Positions 26,755-36,400 of a DNA stretch of 64,000 nt are shown here, in pieces. Within the stretch, counting starts at the first letter, position 1. Every line of letters starts with the position of its first letter. The notes beneath the pieces were generated by a model. That model saw only the letters and a program-made list of their open reading frames with translations. It ran no database searches and was not told the DNA's origin. The translations under genes and the position numbers were made by a program. Source of the DNA: Bacteroidia bacterium (GTDB lineage Bacteria > Bacteroidota > Bacteroidia > SXHM01); contig JAJVIC010000009.1 of the NCBI GenBank assembly GCA_022072225.1, forward strand, positions 279,746 through 343,745, written 5' to 3'.

Positions 26755-26832
26755 CGTCATGGTAATCCCGATAGATATCGGGATGTTTCAGCATCTGCTA
26801 AATAAGACCCTGAAACAAGTTCAGGGTGACGG
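26755..26832. repeat. Composite intergenic palindromic repeat
   Basis: Starts directly after the LytTR stop codon. It contains ATCCCGATA/TATCGGGAT (26765-26784, 2-base spacer) and ACCCTGAA/TTCAGGGT (26807-26827, 5-base loop), bounded by CGTCATG and GGTGACG. The layout matches, from memory, a dispersed hairpin family of Bacteroidota. Confidence 0.7.
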
Positions 26833-26834
26833 TT

Positions 26835-26864
26835 GCCGTTCATGAACTGAAATTAACGGTTCAT
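26835..26864 (+). promoter_or_regulatory. Putative LytTR operator: two direct repeats 21 bp apart
   Basis: GCCGTTCAT (26835-26843) and ACGGTTCAT (26856-26864) each match eight of nine positions of the LytTR site consensus [TA][AC][CA]GTTN[AG][TG]. They are separated by 12 bases (21-bp period), the known spacing for LytTR dimers. The copies share GTTCATGAA exactly. The site is 69 bases before the LamG adhesin start, with a poor -33 region downstream, as expected for an activated promoter. Confidence 0.6.
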
Positions 26865-26932
26865 GAATTTCGTGTTTTCATATTGTTTTAACGGTTTCAC
26901 TTTTGCGTGAAAACCCACAAAAATTATAAATC

Positions 26933-29320
26933 ATGAAAAAAGTTTACACTACATTTTTATCTCTTTTAGCACTTACAAGTGCAATGGCTCAAGTGCCGAT
27001 TCCAACTACCGGACTTGTTTCAGAATATACGTTTACAGGAAATGCTGATGATGGAGTTGGAACGGTTGACGGGGCAGTTACAGGCGCAACGCTGACAACC
27101 GACCGTTTCGGGAATGCAAGCAGTGCTTACAATTTGGCATCAAACCAGTTTATAGGGTTGGGCGATAATTTTGACAACATCACCACAGGAAGCAGTGCAA
27201 ATTTTACTTTTTCATTCTGGGTAAAATTCGGATCAGTTAATTCAGCTTACCATAGCATTATCAGTAAAGCATCGTTTGAAACCTTGTGCACTACGGCAGG
27301 TCGTCAGTTTACAGTAAGACTTAACGATGCCAATAAACTTGAGTTTACAGGTTATGGCAGTATTGCTGCAGGTAATTATATTACCTACCAAACTGCTTCT
27401 ACTCTCAGTGCAGGTCAGTGGTATCACGTAGTAATAGGTGTTGATATGGCAAATTTATCGGCAGGAAACATATCAACAGGTTTAAAAGTTTATCTTAACA
27501 ATACACTTCAAACCATGTCACAAGCTACGCTTGTTGGAGGTGGTTTGGGATCGGGAATAAATAACGGACCTGCTCACATTGGGATAGGTGCATTTTTAGG
27601 AACAACCGGTGCTTTGTGCAGTGCAACACAGTTTCTGGAAGGCGCTTTTGATGATTTTCGTATTTATAACCGCGTTGTAACTGCGCAAGAGGCGAACGAT
27701 CTTTATTATGAGAACGTTCAACAGGAAGGATTGGTTTCGCGTTATAGCTTTGATGCAGGAGATGCTACCGATGATGCAGGAACCAATGACGGAACTGTAG
27801 TCGGTGCAACCCTGACAACCGACCGTTTCGGAAATCCCAATCAGGCTTATTCATTTGATGGGAACGATTACATTAATTGCGGAAATAATGGTTCGTGGAA
27901 TTTATTGCTCACTCCGGGTGTTACAATGTCTGCATGGGTTAAAACCAATGCCACTTTTGGTGCTTCATTAGCAGGAATATTAACACGTTGGGGAGGTATT
28001 TCAAGCGGTGACGAATATGCTTTTTTTCTTGCCAACACTACCGGAAGACCAACCATGACAATTAATACACCATCTGTTAACGGAGTAGCTGCAACTACAA
28101 ATATTAATGACAACCAGTGGCATCAGGTAGTTTTTACTTTTGATAAAGCAACAGGTGTTCATAAAATGTATATTGACGGTGTGCAAGTTTATACCAATAC
28201 TATAGCAGGCGGAATTGCAACTATTTCGGTGCCTCAAAGTGTATTGATTGGCGCACAATGGGGTAATGGAACACCCGGTCGCTTTTTTAACGGAAGTATT
28301 GATGACATTGGTGTTTATGCCGGAGCGTTAAGTGCACAGGAGGTTACTGTTCTTTATAACGCAGAGGCATTCGGTTGCACTCCGGCATCCATTACACAAA
28401 ACCTCTCCGGTGTTAATTATATTTGCCCGGAAGTTGGTTCAGTTGATTTAAGTGTTACTGCTACAGGCGATAATCTTACCTATCAATGGCAGTCATCACC
28501 TAATGGTTCAACATGGACAGATATTAATGGAGCAGAAAGTGCAACGTATTCGGCAACAGCAGCAAATTATTATCAGGTAATAGTTAGCTCAACCTGCGGA
28601 AGCCCTGCTACATCTGCTATTGCCCAGGTTATATCAGCTAATGCAAACAATGTAACAACCATTTTGCAAAATGGAAACGGAACAATTTGTTCAGGAGATT
28701 TTGTTACCATTCTCACACAGGTTACAATTGCAAGTTCATTTTTGTGGACACCTGATGGACAAACAACTTCAAGCATAACTGTTAATCCTGCTCAAACAAC
28801 TACGTATGAAGTTACCGCTACCGCTAATGCTACCGGTTGTGTAGGAACTGCGCAAAGAACGATTACCGTTATTCCCGATTTAGATAATTATCCCGTTACA
28901 TTTAATGCAGGATACATTGAAATTGGCGACACACTTTCAGATATTCAATGGTATGTTGACGGAAATCTTGTAAGTGGTGCCAACAGCTACAGCTACCTAC
29001 CTGCTGTCAATGGCAGCTATACAGCAACATTTACCTATATGGGATGCAGCTATACTACGGCCTCTTACTTTTATGTGTATGTGGGCGCAGAAGAAGCAAC
29101 CGCATCACGCTTCTCTGTTTTTCCAAATCCTACAAGCGGAAACATAAGCATTGAAACTGCCGAAGGCGGAAATTTTGTGTTGAGCAATATTGTTGGCGAA
29201 ACCCTGTATGCGCAGCAAATTCAAAACAAAGCAGTAATCAGCCTTGAAAGCTTTGCAGCAGGAGTTTATTTCTTAACTGAAGTAAATTCAGGTAAAACTG
29301 TGAAAATTGTGAAAGAATAA
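26933..29320 (+). CDS. LamG-domain secreted adhesin with T9SS type A sorting domain
   Basis: A 795-aa secreted protein. The signal peptide ends near AMAQ (residue 20). Two LamG/concanavalin-like lectin domains follow (about 25-260 and 265-475), both opening with a TTGLVSEYTF/QEGLVSRYSF segment and sharing GATLTTDRFGN. Two Ig-like segments precede a C-terminal type A sorting domain (FSVFPNPTSGNISIE to VKIVKE). It probably binds a carbohydrate or matrix at the cell surface. It is preceded by a putative LytTR operator and likely controlled by the adjacent two-component system. Confidence 0.87.
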   Translation: MKKVYTTFLSLLALTSAMAQVPIPTTGLVSEYTFTGNADDGVGTVDGAVTGATLTTDRFGNASSAYNLASNQFIGLGDNFDNITTGSSANFTFSFWVKFGSVNSAYHSIISKASFETLCTTAGRQFTVRLNDANKLEFTGYGSIAAGNYITYQTASTLSAGQWYHVVIGVDMANLSAGNISTGLKVYLNNTLQTMSQATLVGGGLGSGINNGPAHIGIGAFLGTTGALCSATQFLEGAFDDFRIYNRVVTAQEANDLYYENVQQEGLVSRYSFDAGDATDDAGTNDGTVVGATLTTDRFGNPNQAYSFDGNDYINCGNNGSWNLLLTPGVTMSAWVKTNATFGASLAGILTRWGGISSGDEYAFFLANTTGRPTMTINTPSVNGVAATTNINDNQWHQVVFTFDKATGVHKMYIDGVQVYTNTIAGGIATISVPQSVLIGAQWGNGTPGRFFNGSIDDIGVYAGALSAQEVTVLYNAEAFGCTPASITQNLSGVNYICPEVGSVDLSVTATGDNLTYQWQSSPNGSTWTDINGAESATYSATAANYYQVIVSSTCGSPATSAIAQVISANANNVTTILQNGNGTICSGDFVTILTQVTIASSFLWTPDGQTTSSITVNPAQTTTYEVTATANATGCVGTAQRTITVIPDLDNYPVTFNAGYIEIGDTLSDIQWYVDGNLVSGANSYSYLPAVNGSYTATFTYMGCSYTTASYFYVYVGAEEATASRFSVFPNPTSGNISIETAEGGNFVLSNIVGETLYAQQIQNKAVISLESFAAGVYFLTEVNSGKTVKIVKE

Positions 29321-29360
29321 ATGTAAATCAGGGTTCTGATTGTGGCAGAGCCTTTTTATG

Positions 29361-29396
29361 AAAAGCCGTTTCCGAAAGGAGCGGCTTTTTGTTTTT
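29361..29396 (+). terminator. Terminator after the LamG adhesin gene
   Basis: AAAAGCCG (29361-29368) pairs with CGGCTTTT (29382-29389) in a longer stem that includes TCC/GGA, followed by a T-rich tail to 29396. Confidence 0.8.
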
Positions 29397-29433
29397 ATCC
29401 GAATGGTAAATTATTGGGTTTGTGTTTAAAAAT

Positions 29434-29441
29434 TATCTTTG
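29434..29441 (+). promoter_or_regulatory. -7 element TATCTTTG before the ACP cassette
   Basis: A perfect TAnnTTTG element 14 bases before the acyl carrier protein ATG. TTG at 29414-29416 is 17 bases upstream and may be the -33 element. It lies just after a terminator, so the ACP-KAS III-glycosyltransferase-GNAT genes form an independent transcript. Confidence 0.6.
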
Positions 29442-29455
29442 CTTTTTTCTCAGAA

Positions 29456-29707
29456 ATGCAGCTACAGGAATTTATTTCAAAATTTGAAGCCGAACTATCG
29501 GATAACATCCCGGGTACAATAACACCCGAAACTGTTTTTAAACAAATTGACTCGTGGAACTCCATGCAAGCCTTGATTTTTATTGCCATGGTTGATGCCG
29601 AATACAGTGTAACATTAACTGCCGAAAATCTGAATGATTGCTCTACTGTTTCTGATTTATTTTCGCTGATAACCAGTAAGTCGGCAACTTTAAAATCCAA
29701 CAGTTAA
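29456..29707 (+). CDS. Acyl carrier protein
   Basis: An 83-aa acidic protein with the four-helix ACP pattern. The phosphopantetheine attachment Ser is Ser33 in QIDSWNSMQALIFI, with Trp in place of the usual Leu after DS. I chose ATG 29456, because the longer frame from 29342 would run through the terminator and promoter. It is not the housekeeping fatty-acid ACP by context; it is the first gene of a cassette with a KAS III-like enzyme, a glycosyltransferase and a GNAT protein, so it likely carries an acyl group for glycan modification. Confidence 0.85.
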   Translation: MQLQEFISKFEAELSDNIPGTITPETVFKQIDSWNSMQALIFIAMVDAEYSVTLTAENLNDCSTVSDLFSLITSKSATLKSNS

Positions 29708-29710
29708 AGA

Positions 29711-30760
29711 GTGTTTACAGTTGAAGGCATAAAACTGAGCGGACTTGCGGTAAGCGTGCCCAGGCAAATAATTTCTAACCATGCTTATCCTTTTGCCTCT
29801 GAAAAAGAAAGAGATTTATTCATAAAAACCACCGGAATCGAAAACCGCAGAATAGCTCCCGCGGGTTTAACTGCATCAGATTTGTGTTTTGAAGCAGCAG
29901 AAAAATTGCTGCGCGAAATGCAATGTGATAAAACTGAAATAGGTGTTTTGCTTTTTATTACGCAAACTCCTGATTGGATTATTCCGCCAACAGCAATAAG
30001 GTTGCAGCATCGTCTTGGATTGCCGAAATCGTGTGTTGCTCTTGATATTAATCTGGGATGTTCAGGGTATGTTTATGGTCTTTCGGTTATTTCTTCGCTG
30101 ATGAAAAGCACAGGCGTAAAAAATGGCTTGCTGCTGGTTGGCGATGTTTCTTCTTCTGTTGTTTCCGGGAAAGACAAAAGCACATCACCCATTTTTTCTG
30201 ATGCAGGAAGCGCAACGCTTTTAGAAATTTGTGATAATGAACAGAAAGTATATTTCAGTCTTCATAACGATGGCGCAGGCTATGATGCCATTATTATTCC
30301 TGATGGCGGAATGAAAAATAAAACTACAGCTGCATCTTTGGTGAATGAAAAAATTTCTGATGGAATTGAGCGTAATAAAACACACTTGATAATGAACGGT
30401 GTGGATGTTTTCAACTTCTCACTGCGCGAAGTTGCACCCGATGCAAAACAACTTCTTGAATATTGCGGAAAGCAAACAGCGGATATAGATTATTTTGTTT
30501 TTCATCAGGCTAATTTACTGATGAATGAAGCTATCCGAAAAAAGCTTTCAGTAGAACCTGAAAGAGTTCCGTATTCATTAAAGGACTTTGGCAATACAAG
30601 TTCGGCTTCCATACCAACTACAATGGTAACTCAACTGCGCAAGCAACTTACAAATGAAAAATTATCTTTGCTGCTGTCAGGTTTTGGTGTAGGACTTTCG
30701 TGGGGAACTGCAATTTTAGAAACGGATAAGATTACCTGCCTGCCTTTGATAGAAATTTAA
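29711..30760 (+). CDS. 3-oxoacyl-ACP synthase III-like ketosynthase
   Basis: A 349-aa thiolase-fold enzyme with the KAS III active-site triad: Cys117 in DINLGCSGYVYGL, His in FVFHQAN and Asn in DFGNTSSASIPTTM. It starts at GTG, 3 bases after the ACP stop. KAS III enzymes condense acyl-CoA with malonyl-ACP. This copy sits in a surface-glycan-like cassette, so it may make a specific short acyl-ACP rather than initiate bulk fatty acid synthesis. It could also transfer acyl groups, as some KAS III relatives do. Confidence 0.88.
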   Translation: MFTVEGIKLSGLAVSVPRQIISNHAYPFASEKERDLFIKTTGIENRRIAPAGLTASDLCFEAAEKLLREMQCDKTEIGVLLFITQTPDWIIPPTAIRLQHRLGLPKSCVALDINLGCSGYVYGLSVISSLMKSTGVKNGLLLVGDVSSSVVSGKDKSTSPIFSDAGSATLLEICDNEQKVYFSLHNDGAGYDAIIIPDGGMKNKTTAASLVNEKISDGIERNKTHLIMNGVDVFNFSLREVAPDAKQLLEYCGKQTADIDYFVFHQANLLMNEAIRKKLSVEPERVPYSLKDFGNTSSASIPTTMVTQLRKQLTNEKLSLLLSGFGVGLSWGTAILETDKITCLPLIEI

Positions 30761-31681
30761 ATGAGCAAAAAAGATTTTTCAGTAGTGGTTCCGGTTTATA
30801 ACAGCGAAAAAACGCTGGAGGAACTTTACTTGCGCATTGATAAGTTCTTTACTGAAAAGCAAAAATCATTTGAGATTATTTTTGTTGACGATGGCAGCGC
30901 AGATAAAAGTTGGGAAGTACTTTCAACACTGAAAAAACAAAATCCACAAAATGTTACAGCTGTTAAATTAACACAAAACTACGGTCAGCACAATGCGCTT
31001 TTCTGCGGACTAACATTTGTTAAAAGTGATTGGGTGATAACCATAGATGATGATTTGCAAACACCTCCCGAAGAAATTGAAAAACTGTTAACCACACAGC
31101 AGAATACCGGAGCAGAGCTTGTTTACGGTTATTATGAAAAGAAGGAACATTCGTTAATTCGGAATATTGGAAGCTGGTTTATTGAAAAAACATTTAAAAA
31201 TTTTGCGAATACATCGGGAAAAGGTTCGTCATTTAAACTCATTAATTCTTCGGTGACAGAAAAAGTTATTTCGCGCAATTACCGGATGTTTTTTTTGGAC
31301 GAAATTCTTGCCTGGCACACTGATAATATTACGCACGTTGCGGTAAACCATTTGCCAAGGAAAGCAGGAAAATCAGGCTACAGTCTTTTTAAATTATTTA
31401 AAATCACCATGAAGCTGGTAGTTGGCTACACCGCTTTTCCGCTGAAATTAATCGCATGGTTTGGCTTATTGTCGGCACTGATTTGTTTGGGTTTTGTCGT
31501 GTATTTTATTTACATGAAATACACTTACGGAGCAGAGTTGGGTTTTACCACGCTTATTGTTTCTATCTTTTTTTCTACCGGATTAATACTTTTCAGTTTA
31601 GGCATTATAGGTGAATACATCCGAAGGCTTTATATCGGTGAAACAGGAAAACCACCTTTTACCGTGAAAACAGTTCTCTAA
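30761..31681 (+). CDS. Family 2 glycosyltransferase with C-terminal membrane helices (GtrB/ArnC-like)
   Basis: A 306-aa enzyme with SVVVPVYNSEKTLEELYLRI, the FVDDGSADKSWEVL nucleotide-sugar segment, the TIDDDLQTPPEEI metal site and two C-terminal transmembrane helices (about 228-250 and 262-285). This is the architecture of polyprenyl-phosphate sugar transferases such as GtrB or ArnC. It follows the KAS III gene without a gap. It would load a sugar onto a lipid carrier for export or for modification of an envelope glycan. Confidence 0.88.
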   Translation: MSKKDFSVVVPVYNSEKTLEELYLRIDKFFTEKQKSFEIIFVDDGSADKSWEVLSTLKKQNPQNVTAVKLTQNYGQHNALFCGLTFVKSDWVITIDDDLQTPPEEIEKLLTTQQNTGAELVYGYYEKKEHSLIRNIGSWFIEKTFKNFANTSGKGSSFKLINSSVTEKVISRNYRMFFLDEILAWHTDNITHVAVNHLPRKAGKSGYSLFKLFKITMKLVVGYTAFPLKLIAWFGLLSALICLGFVVYFIYMKYTYGAELGFTTLIVSIFFSTGLILFSLGIIGEYIRRLYIGETGKPPFTVKTVL

Positions 31682-32278
31682 ATGATTATCCGCAATTTCG
31701 GAATAACACTTTCGCAACTTACTCTTGAAGATATTGAATTGGTGCGTTACTGGCGCAATTCAAAAGAAATAAGCAGCGTTATGGAATACCGAAAGTTCAT
31801 AACGGAAGAAGATCAGAAAAAATGGTTTGCCTCACTAAATCCGCTATCCGATTTTTATTTTCTGATTAATTATAAAGGAGTAAAAGTGGGCTTGATTCAT
31901 ACTTCGCACATCAACTGGAAAGAGAAAACTGCAGATGCCGGCTTATTTGTTTGGGATAAAAATTATCTGGGAACTCATATTCCTGTACTTGCATCGCTCG
32001 CCATGCTGGAATGTTTTTTTGAAAATTTTGATTTAAAAAAATACTTTGCCAAAGTTGGTCGTGAAAATACAGTTGCAGTGCGCTACAACATTGCATTAGG
32101 CTTTTCTTTGTACGAAAAATCAACGGATAGTAAATTTGATTTTTATGTACTGGAAAAGGAAAAGTATTTGAACGCTTCAGAAAATCTAAAACGATTTGCG
32201 GCCAAAATTTCCTCTGAAAAACCTCAGTTAATTGTTACACCTGAATTTTTAGGTGAGGTAAAAAAACTGACAGCCTGA
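31682..32278 (+). CDS. GNAT-family N-acyltransferase (RimJ/PseH-like)
   Basis: A 198-aa GNAT protein with LTLEDIELVRYWRNSKEISSVMEYR at the N-terminus, KVGLIHTSHINWKEKTADAGLFVWDKNYLGTHIP in the acceptor region and VGRENTVAVRYNIALGFSLYEK at the acyl-CoA-binding end. The layout resembles sugar N-acetyltransferases such as PseH. It follows the glycosyltransferase with no gap. Together with the ACP it may transfer an acyl chain onto an amino sugar. It ends 2 bases from the convergent mqnE gene. Confidence 0.8.
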   Translation: MIIRNFGITLSQLTLEDIELVRYWRNSKEISSVMEYRKFITEEDQKKWFASLNPLSDFYFLINYKGVKVGLIHTSHINWKEKTADAGLFVWDKNYLGTHIPVLASLAMLECFFENFDLKKYFAKVGRENTVAVRYNIALGFSLYEKSTDSKFDFYVLEKEKYLNASENLKRFAAKISSEKPQLIVTPEFLGEVKKLTA

Positions 32279-32280
32279 AT

Positions 32281-33441
32281 TTATCTGACAGCAACAGATT
32301 TTGTCTCTGCTGCGAAATCATAATTCTTGTAATCTGTAATAATGTTGTAAAGTGTATCACGCTCAACCGGATGACGGTTTACCTGTTTTATCAATTCAAC
32401 AAGTTGTTGCGTGGTCAGTGCTGGTGTCTGTTCTTCAGAGCCTGCCATTGAATATATCTTTGTAGAGTCGTCTATGGTTCCGTCAATATCATCCACACCA
32501 AATTGTAAAGATAATTGTGCTGTGTTTCTTCCTATCATCGGCCAATAGGCTTTAATGTGCGGAAAATTATCCATGTAAATGCGAGAAATGGCATAGTTCC
32601 GCAAATCTTCAATATTGCTTAGTTCGGCAATGTGCGACATCTGGTTGTCTTTGTTGCGGAATTTCAAAGGAATAAATGTGTTGAAGCCTTTTGTTTTATC
32701 CTGCAACTGGCGCAAACGCTCCATGTGGTCAACACGGTGTTCAAATTTTTCAATGTGTCCGTAAAGCATGGTAGCATTGCTCGGCATTCCCAGCGAGTGT
32801 GCGGTTTCATGTATTTCAAGCCACTCATCAGCTGTACATTTATCTTCACAAATTTGTTTGCGTATTTCGGGGTGAAAAATTTCTGCACCACCACCCGGTA
32901 ATGAATTTTGTCCGTGTTCTTTTAATATTTGCAAACCTTCCCTGAAAGTGACTTTAGCTTTCTTACACATATACTCTAACTCAACAGCTGTAAAGGCTTT
33001 AACGTGTATATCAGGGCGGATTTCTTTTATTTTTTTAATCAGATTGGCGAAATACATCAGCCCCATTTTCGGATGAACACCTCCGACAATATGAACTTCC
33101 GTTATCGGCTTGCCATTATAGCTTTTCAGCTTTTCCAAAATTTGTTCTTCGCTTAATTCCCAGCCTTCTTCTTTTTGTTTCAGCAGACGCGAGTAGGAGC
33201 AAAATTTGCAGTCAAACACACAAATATTTGTTGGCTCTACGTGAAAATTGCGGTTGAAATAAACGTAATCACCATGTCGTTTTTCTCGGATATAATTTGC
33301 AAGCATTCCAAGAAAACCAAGCTCGCCTTTTTTATACAACAGAACACCTTCATCAAACGAGATTCGCTCTGAGCTAAAAACCTTTTCTGCTATTTTTTTT
33401 AATTCGGAAGAAACTGAGCTTTTCTCTAAAAATGATTTCAC
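32281..33441 (-). CDS. mqnE: Aminofutalosine synthase (radical SAM)
   Basis: MqnE joins a chorismate-derived enolpyruvyl benzoate to S-adenosylmethionine in the futalosine pathway to menaquinone. The 386-aa product has the radical SAM cluster motif CVFDCKFC (Cys-x3-Cys-x2-Cys, residues 73-80), followed by SYSR, ITEVHIVGGVHP, and SLPGGGAEIFHP, which are typical of MqnE. The start is GTG 33441, only 4 bases after the upstream adhesin stop codon. It implies menaquinone-based respiration. No other mqn gene is in the window. Confidence 0.92.
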   Translation of the reverse strand: MKSFLEKSSVSSELKKIAEKVFSSERISFDEGVLLYKKGELGFLGMLANYIREKRHGDYVYFNRNFHVEPTNICVFDCKFCSYSRLLKQKEEGWELSEEQILEKLKSYNGKPITEVHIVGGVHPKMGLMYFANLIKKIKEIRPDIHVKAFTAVELEYMCKKAKVTFREGLQILKEHGQNSLPGGGAEIFHPEIRKQICEDKCTADEWLEIHETAHSLGMPSNATMLYGHIEKFEHRVDHMERLRQLQDKTKGFNTFIPLKFRNKDNQMSHIAELSNIEDLRNYAISRIYMDNFPHIKAYWPMIGRNTAQLSLQFGVDDIDGTIDDSTKIYSMAGSEEQTPALTTQQLVELIKQVNRHPVERDTLYNIITDYKNYDFAAETKSVAVR

Positions 33442-33445
33442 GGTA

Positions 33446-36400
33446 TTATCTTAACAAAGTAACAGTTCCGGTTCGTGTGTATTCGAAACCGGCAGCTGAT
33501 TGAAAATGGAATGAATAAACATAAACACCTTGCGGAACTAATTTTCCGTCTAAAATTCCGTTCCATCCTTCATATTTATCGGTTGTCATAAAAATACGTT
33601 CGCCCCAACGGGTATATATTTCCATTGTATAGTTTTCGTCTGCTACAAAAAGTGTAATCGGAATAAAAATCTGGTTCAAGCCTTCGGGCGCAAATGCATT
33701 TGGAACAAAAAAATTGGGTAATTGAAAAGCGCAGGCTACATTGGAGGTACTGGTTTCAACAAATCCATAGGGGTTTCCTGCATCTTCCAGCGCATAAATG
33801 TAGTAGCAGAATGTCCCGTTTCCTTCGACAATATCAGCAACATTATCCACATAAAAAGTATCAGAAGGTGAAACCGTAACAAGCGGAGTAATATCAAAAA
33901 CACCGTCAATGCTGCGGTAAATGCTATATGCAGCCACGTTGCCCAACCAGCCTTCGTAATGATTCCAGTTCAGGTAGTTTTTTCGGTCGGCTTTTCCTTC
34001 TGCAGTCAGGTATATAGTGCGTGCATATTCTGAAGTATCAACATCTGCACCGCAACTGTCAACTGCAATTACATTGTAGTAATAACTGCGTTCGTTGCTT
34101 AAAGCAGTGTTGTCAAAATAATAAATAGTTGGAAGGTTTGTAAATGGTGTAGTGCCTACTGTATTGAAAAGTACATTGTCTTCTGAACGGGAAATTTTGT
34201 ATTCAATCACATCGGCAGCTGTATCAACGTGGGCATACAAATCAACACCTCCGGTTTGAGGAACTGTAACAGTTCGAATATAAGTGAACAATGGTGCTAC
34301 TGGAATTTCAGCAAGAATACACGTGTCGTTTGAAGCGGCAGATTTTGTTTGAGATGCATCCCAAGCTCTTACATAGTAGCAGTAGGTTGAATTTGCAGTC
34401 AGATTTTGGTGAATGAATGTTGTAGTTGTTCCGCCAACGCTTCCGGCAAGGGTTCGTGTTCCGCCATCTTGTGAATAATAAATTTCATATTGCGAAACTC
34501 CGTTAGCCCATCCTGTGTATGCATTCCAGGAGAGGTTTGCCTGCCGCAAACAAATGTCAACATTCGCTCCGAGGAAAATAGAACTGTGTATATCGCCTAA
34601 CGGACTTGTATTATCGCAACTGTCAATTGCTGCTATGCGATAGGTTTCTGAACCTTGTCCTGCGATTGAATTTCCGTTCAGGTAATAGGTGTTGTTCAAT
34701 CCCCAAACCGTATCAATCGGTGTCCACGAATTATTGATGTTCTGATAAACAATATAACCTTCTGTGTCGCCAGATGGATTAACATTCCAGCCAATTCCGG
34801 CCTGATTCAATCCTGCTAAAACATCTACACTTACCGAATCAATGGAAGGAGAAGCAGGAGGTGTAAGATCCGAAAACACATCACCATCTACTGAAGAAAC
34901 AGATATACAACCTGATTGGTCTTCTATTTCAACTCTGTAATTAATAAATGCATCACACAGGGTTATTTCATCATCATAGGTTAGTCCTTGTGTTGAATCA
35001 ATAAGCACCCAAACTCCGGGAGGAAATTCTCTGTAAATTCTGTAATATCCGCTGTAAGTAGTTGCCGGAAGTGGATCTGACAGGGCATTCCATGATAGAG
35101 CAGCAGAACCTGTTCCGGGATTTGTAACATCTAATAATATACTTTGCAGCGTGTCGGTTGGTTCAGTAAATACTTCGCCATTGCACCCCGATCGGGTTCT
35201 TATGTAATAGTAATGACTTGTTGTGTTTGCCCCGGCACCTGTATGGGTGTAGGTTGTTGTATTAATGTTAAAAATGCTGTCTATCACCGTGTATGGTCCT
35301 GTTTCACTTGTTGACTCATAAATGTGATAACTGTCAAATCTGTTATCTGGATCAGCAGGTGGAATCCAAGTCAATTGTACGTCTCCGTTTGGCAATACCG
35401 ATACACACCGAAATGATGGAGGAGGAACAGTAGCCCATGCTTCAACAGTAATAGAAACGGTAATAATACTTACTGCAGGTGCCGGACAAAAATCATCTGC
35501 GACCCGAAATACAAATGTGTAAGTATTCGAAGTGGTGGCGCAAATATCATTGTAAGCTATGTGGTTGCAATCGGTTTGCCAGGTGAAGTTTGTGGAGGCT
35601 CCTTGTGGTCCTGAAATAACAGGAGGCGGATTTAATGAAGCACAAGGCGGATTTAAGCAGCCCGCTCCGGTATTTGTAAAGCCTGTTCCGTATTGGCTCC
35701 CAGTTGAATTGATGCTTACCGTTTGAGGATTTCCGTTTGGAAGAAATTCAGGATCAACTCCGTTCAATGTAAACGTTACTAAATCACCTGCTGTAACTGT
35801 TGCATCAAAACCTGTGAAAATGCCACCAAGTGGCGCTACGATAGGTTTGGTATTTTGAGCGCAACCGGCCAGAATTGTTACTTGGATTTCGCGATATATT
35901 TCTGCGACTAAGATTCCGCACTTCCAGGCCTCAACTTTTACTATGGTAACAAAATTTCCGGGCGTAAAGGATGTAAACGAAACCTCTCCCGTATTAATAT
36001 TTAGCTGCGCAGGAACATTGGACGGATTAAATGACTGATTTGGAAGCGGGTTGCTGGGGCTATAGGGTGATACATAGGTTAATTGGGGAGGGTTGGTAGA
36101 TGTCCATGCACCAAAAAAATCATCTAATGCATTACTCCATTGATAAGAAAGCGAATCCAATTCATTGTCAACAGCATTGTGATTGTAGGTGAATGGATAA
36201 CCTGCGCAAATAATCGTGGCAGGTTTTTCAATAAACTGTGGAGATGAATCGTAGCATGGATTAGTATTTTGTCCATTGTAGGCAAACATTTTTGCCCGGA
36301 GCACAAACCCTTCATTTCCTGCATTAAGAATATTGGTAATGGCTGAGTTTCGGCAACAGCCGTCATAGGAAAAAATCCACCCTTCAGGCGGAGGGGTTCC

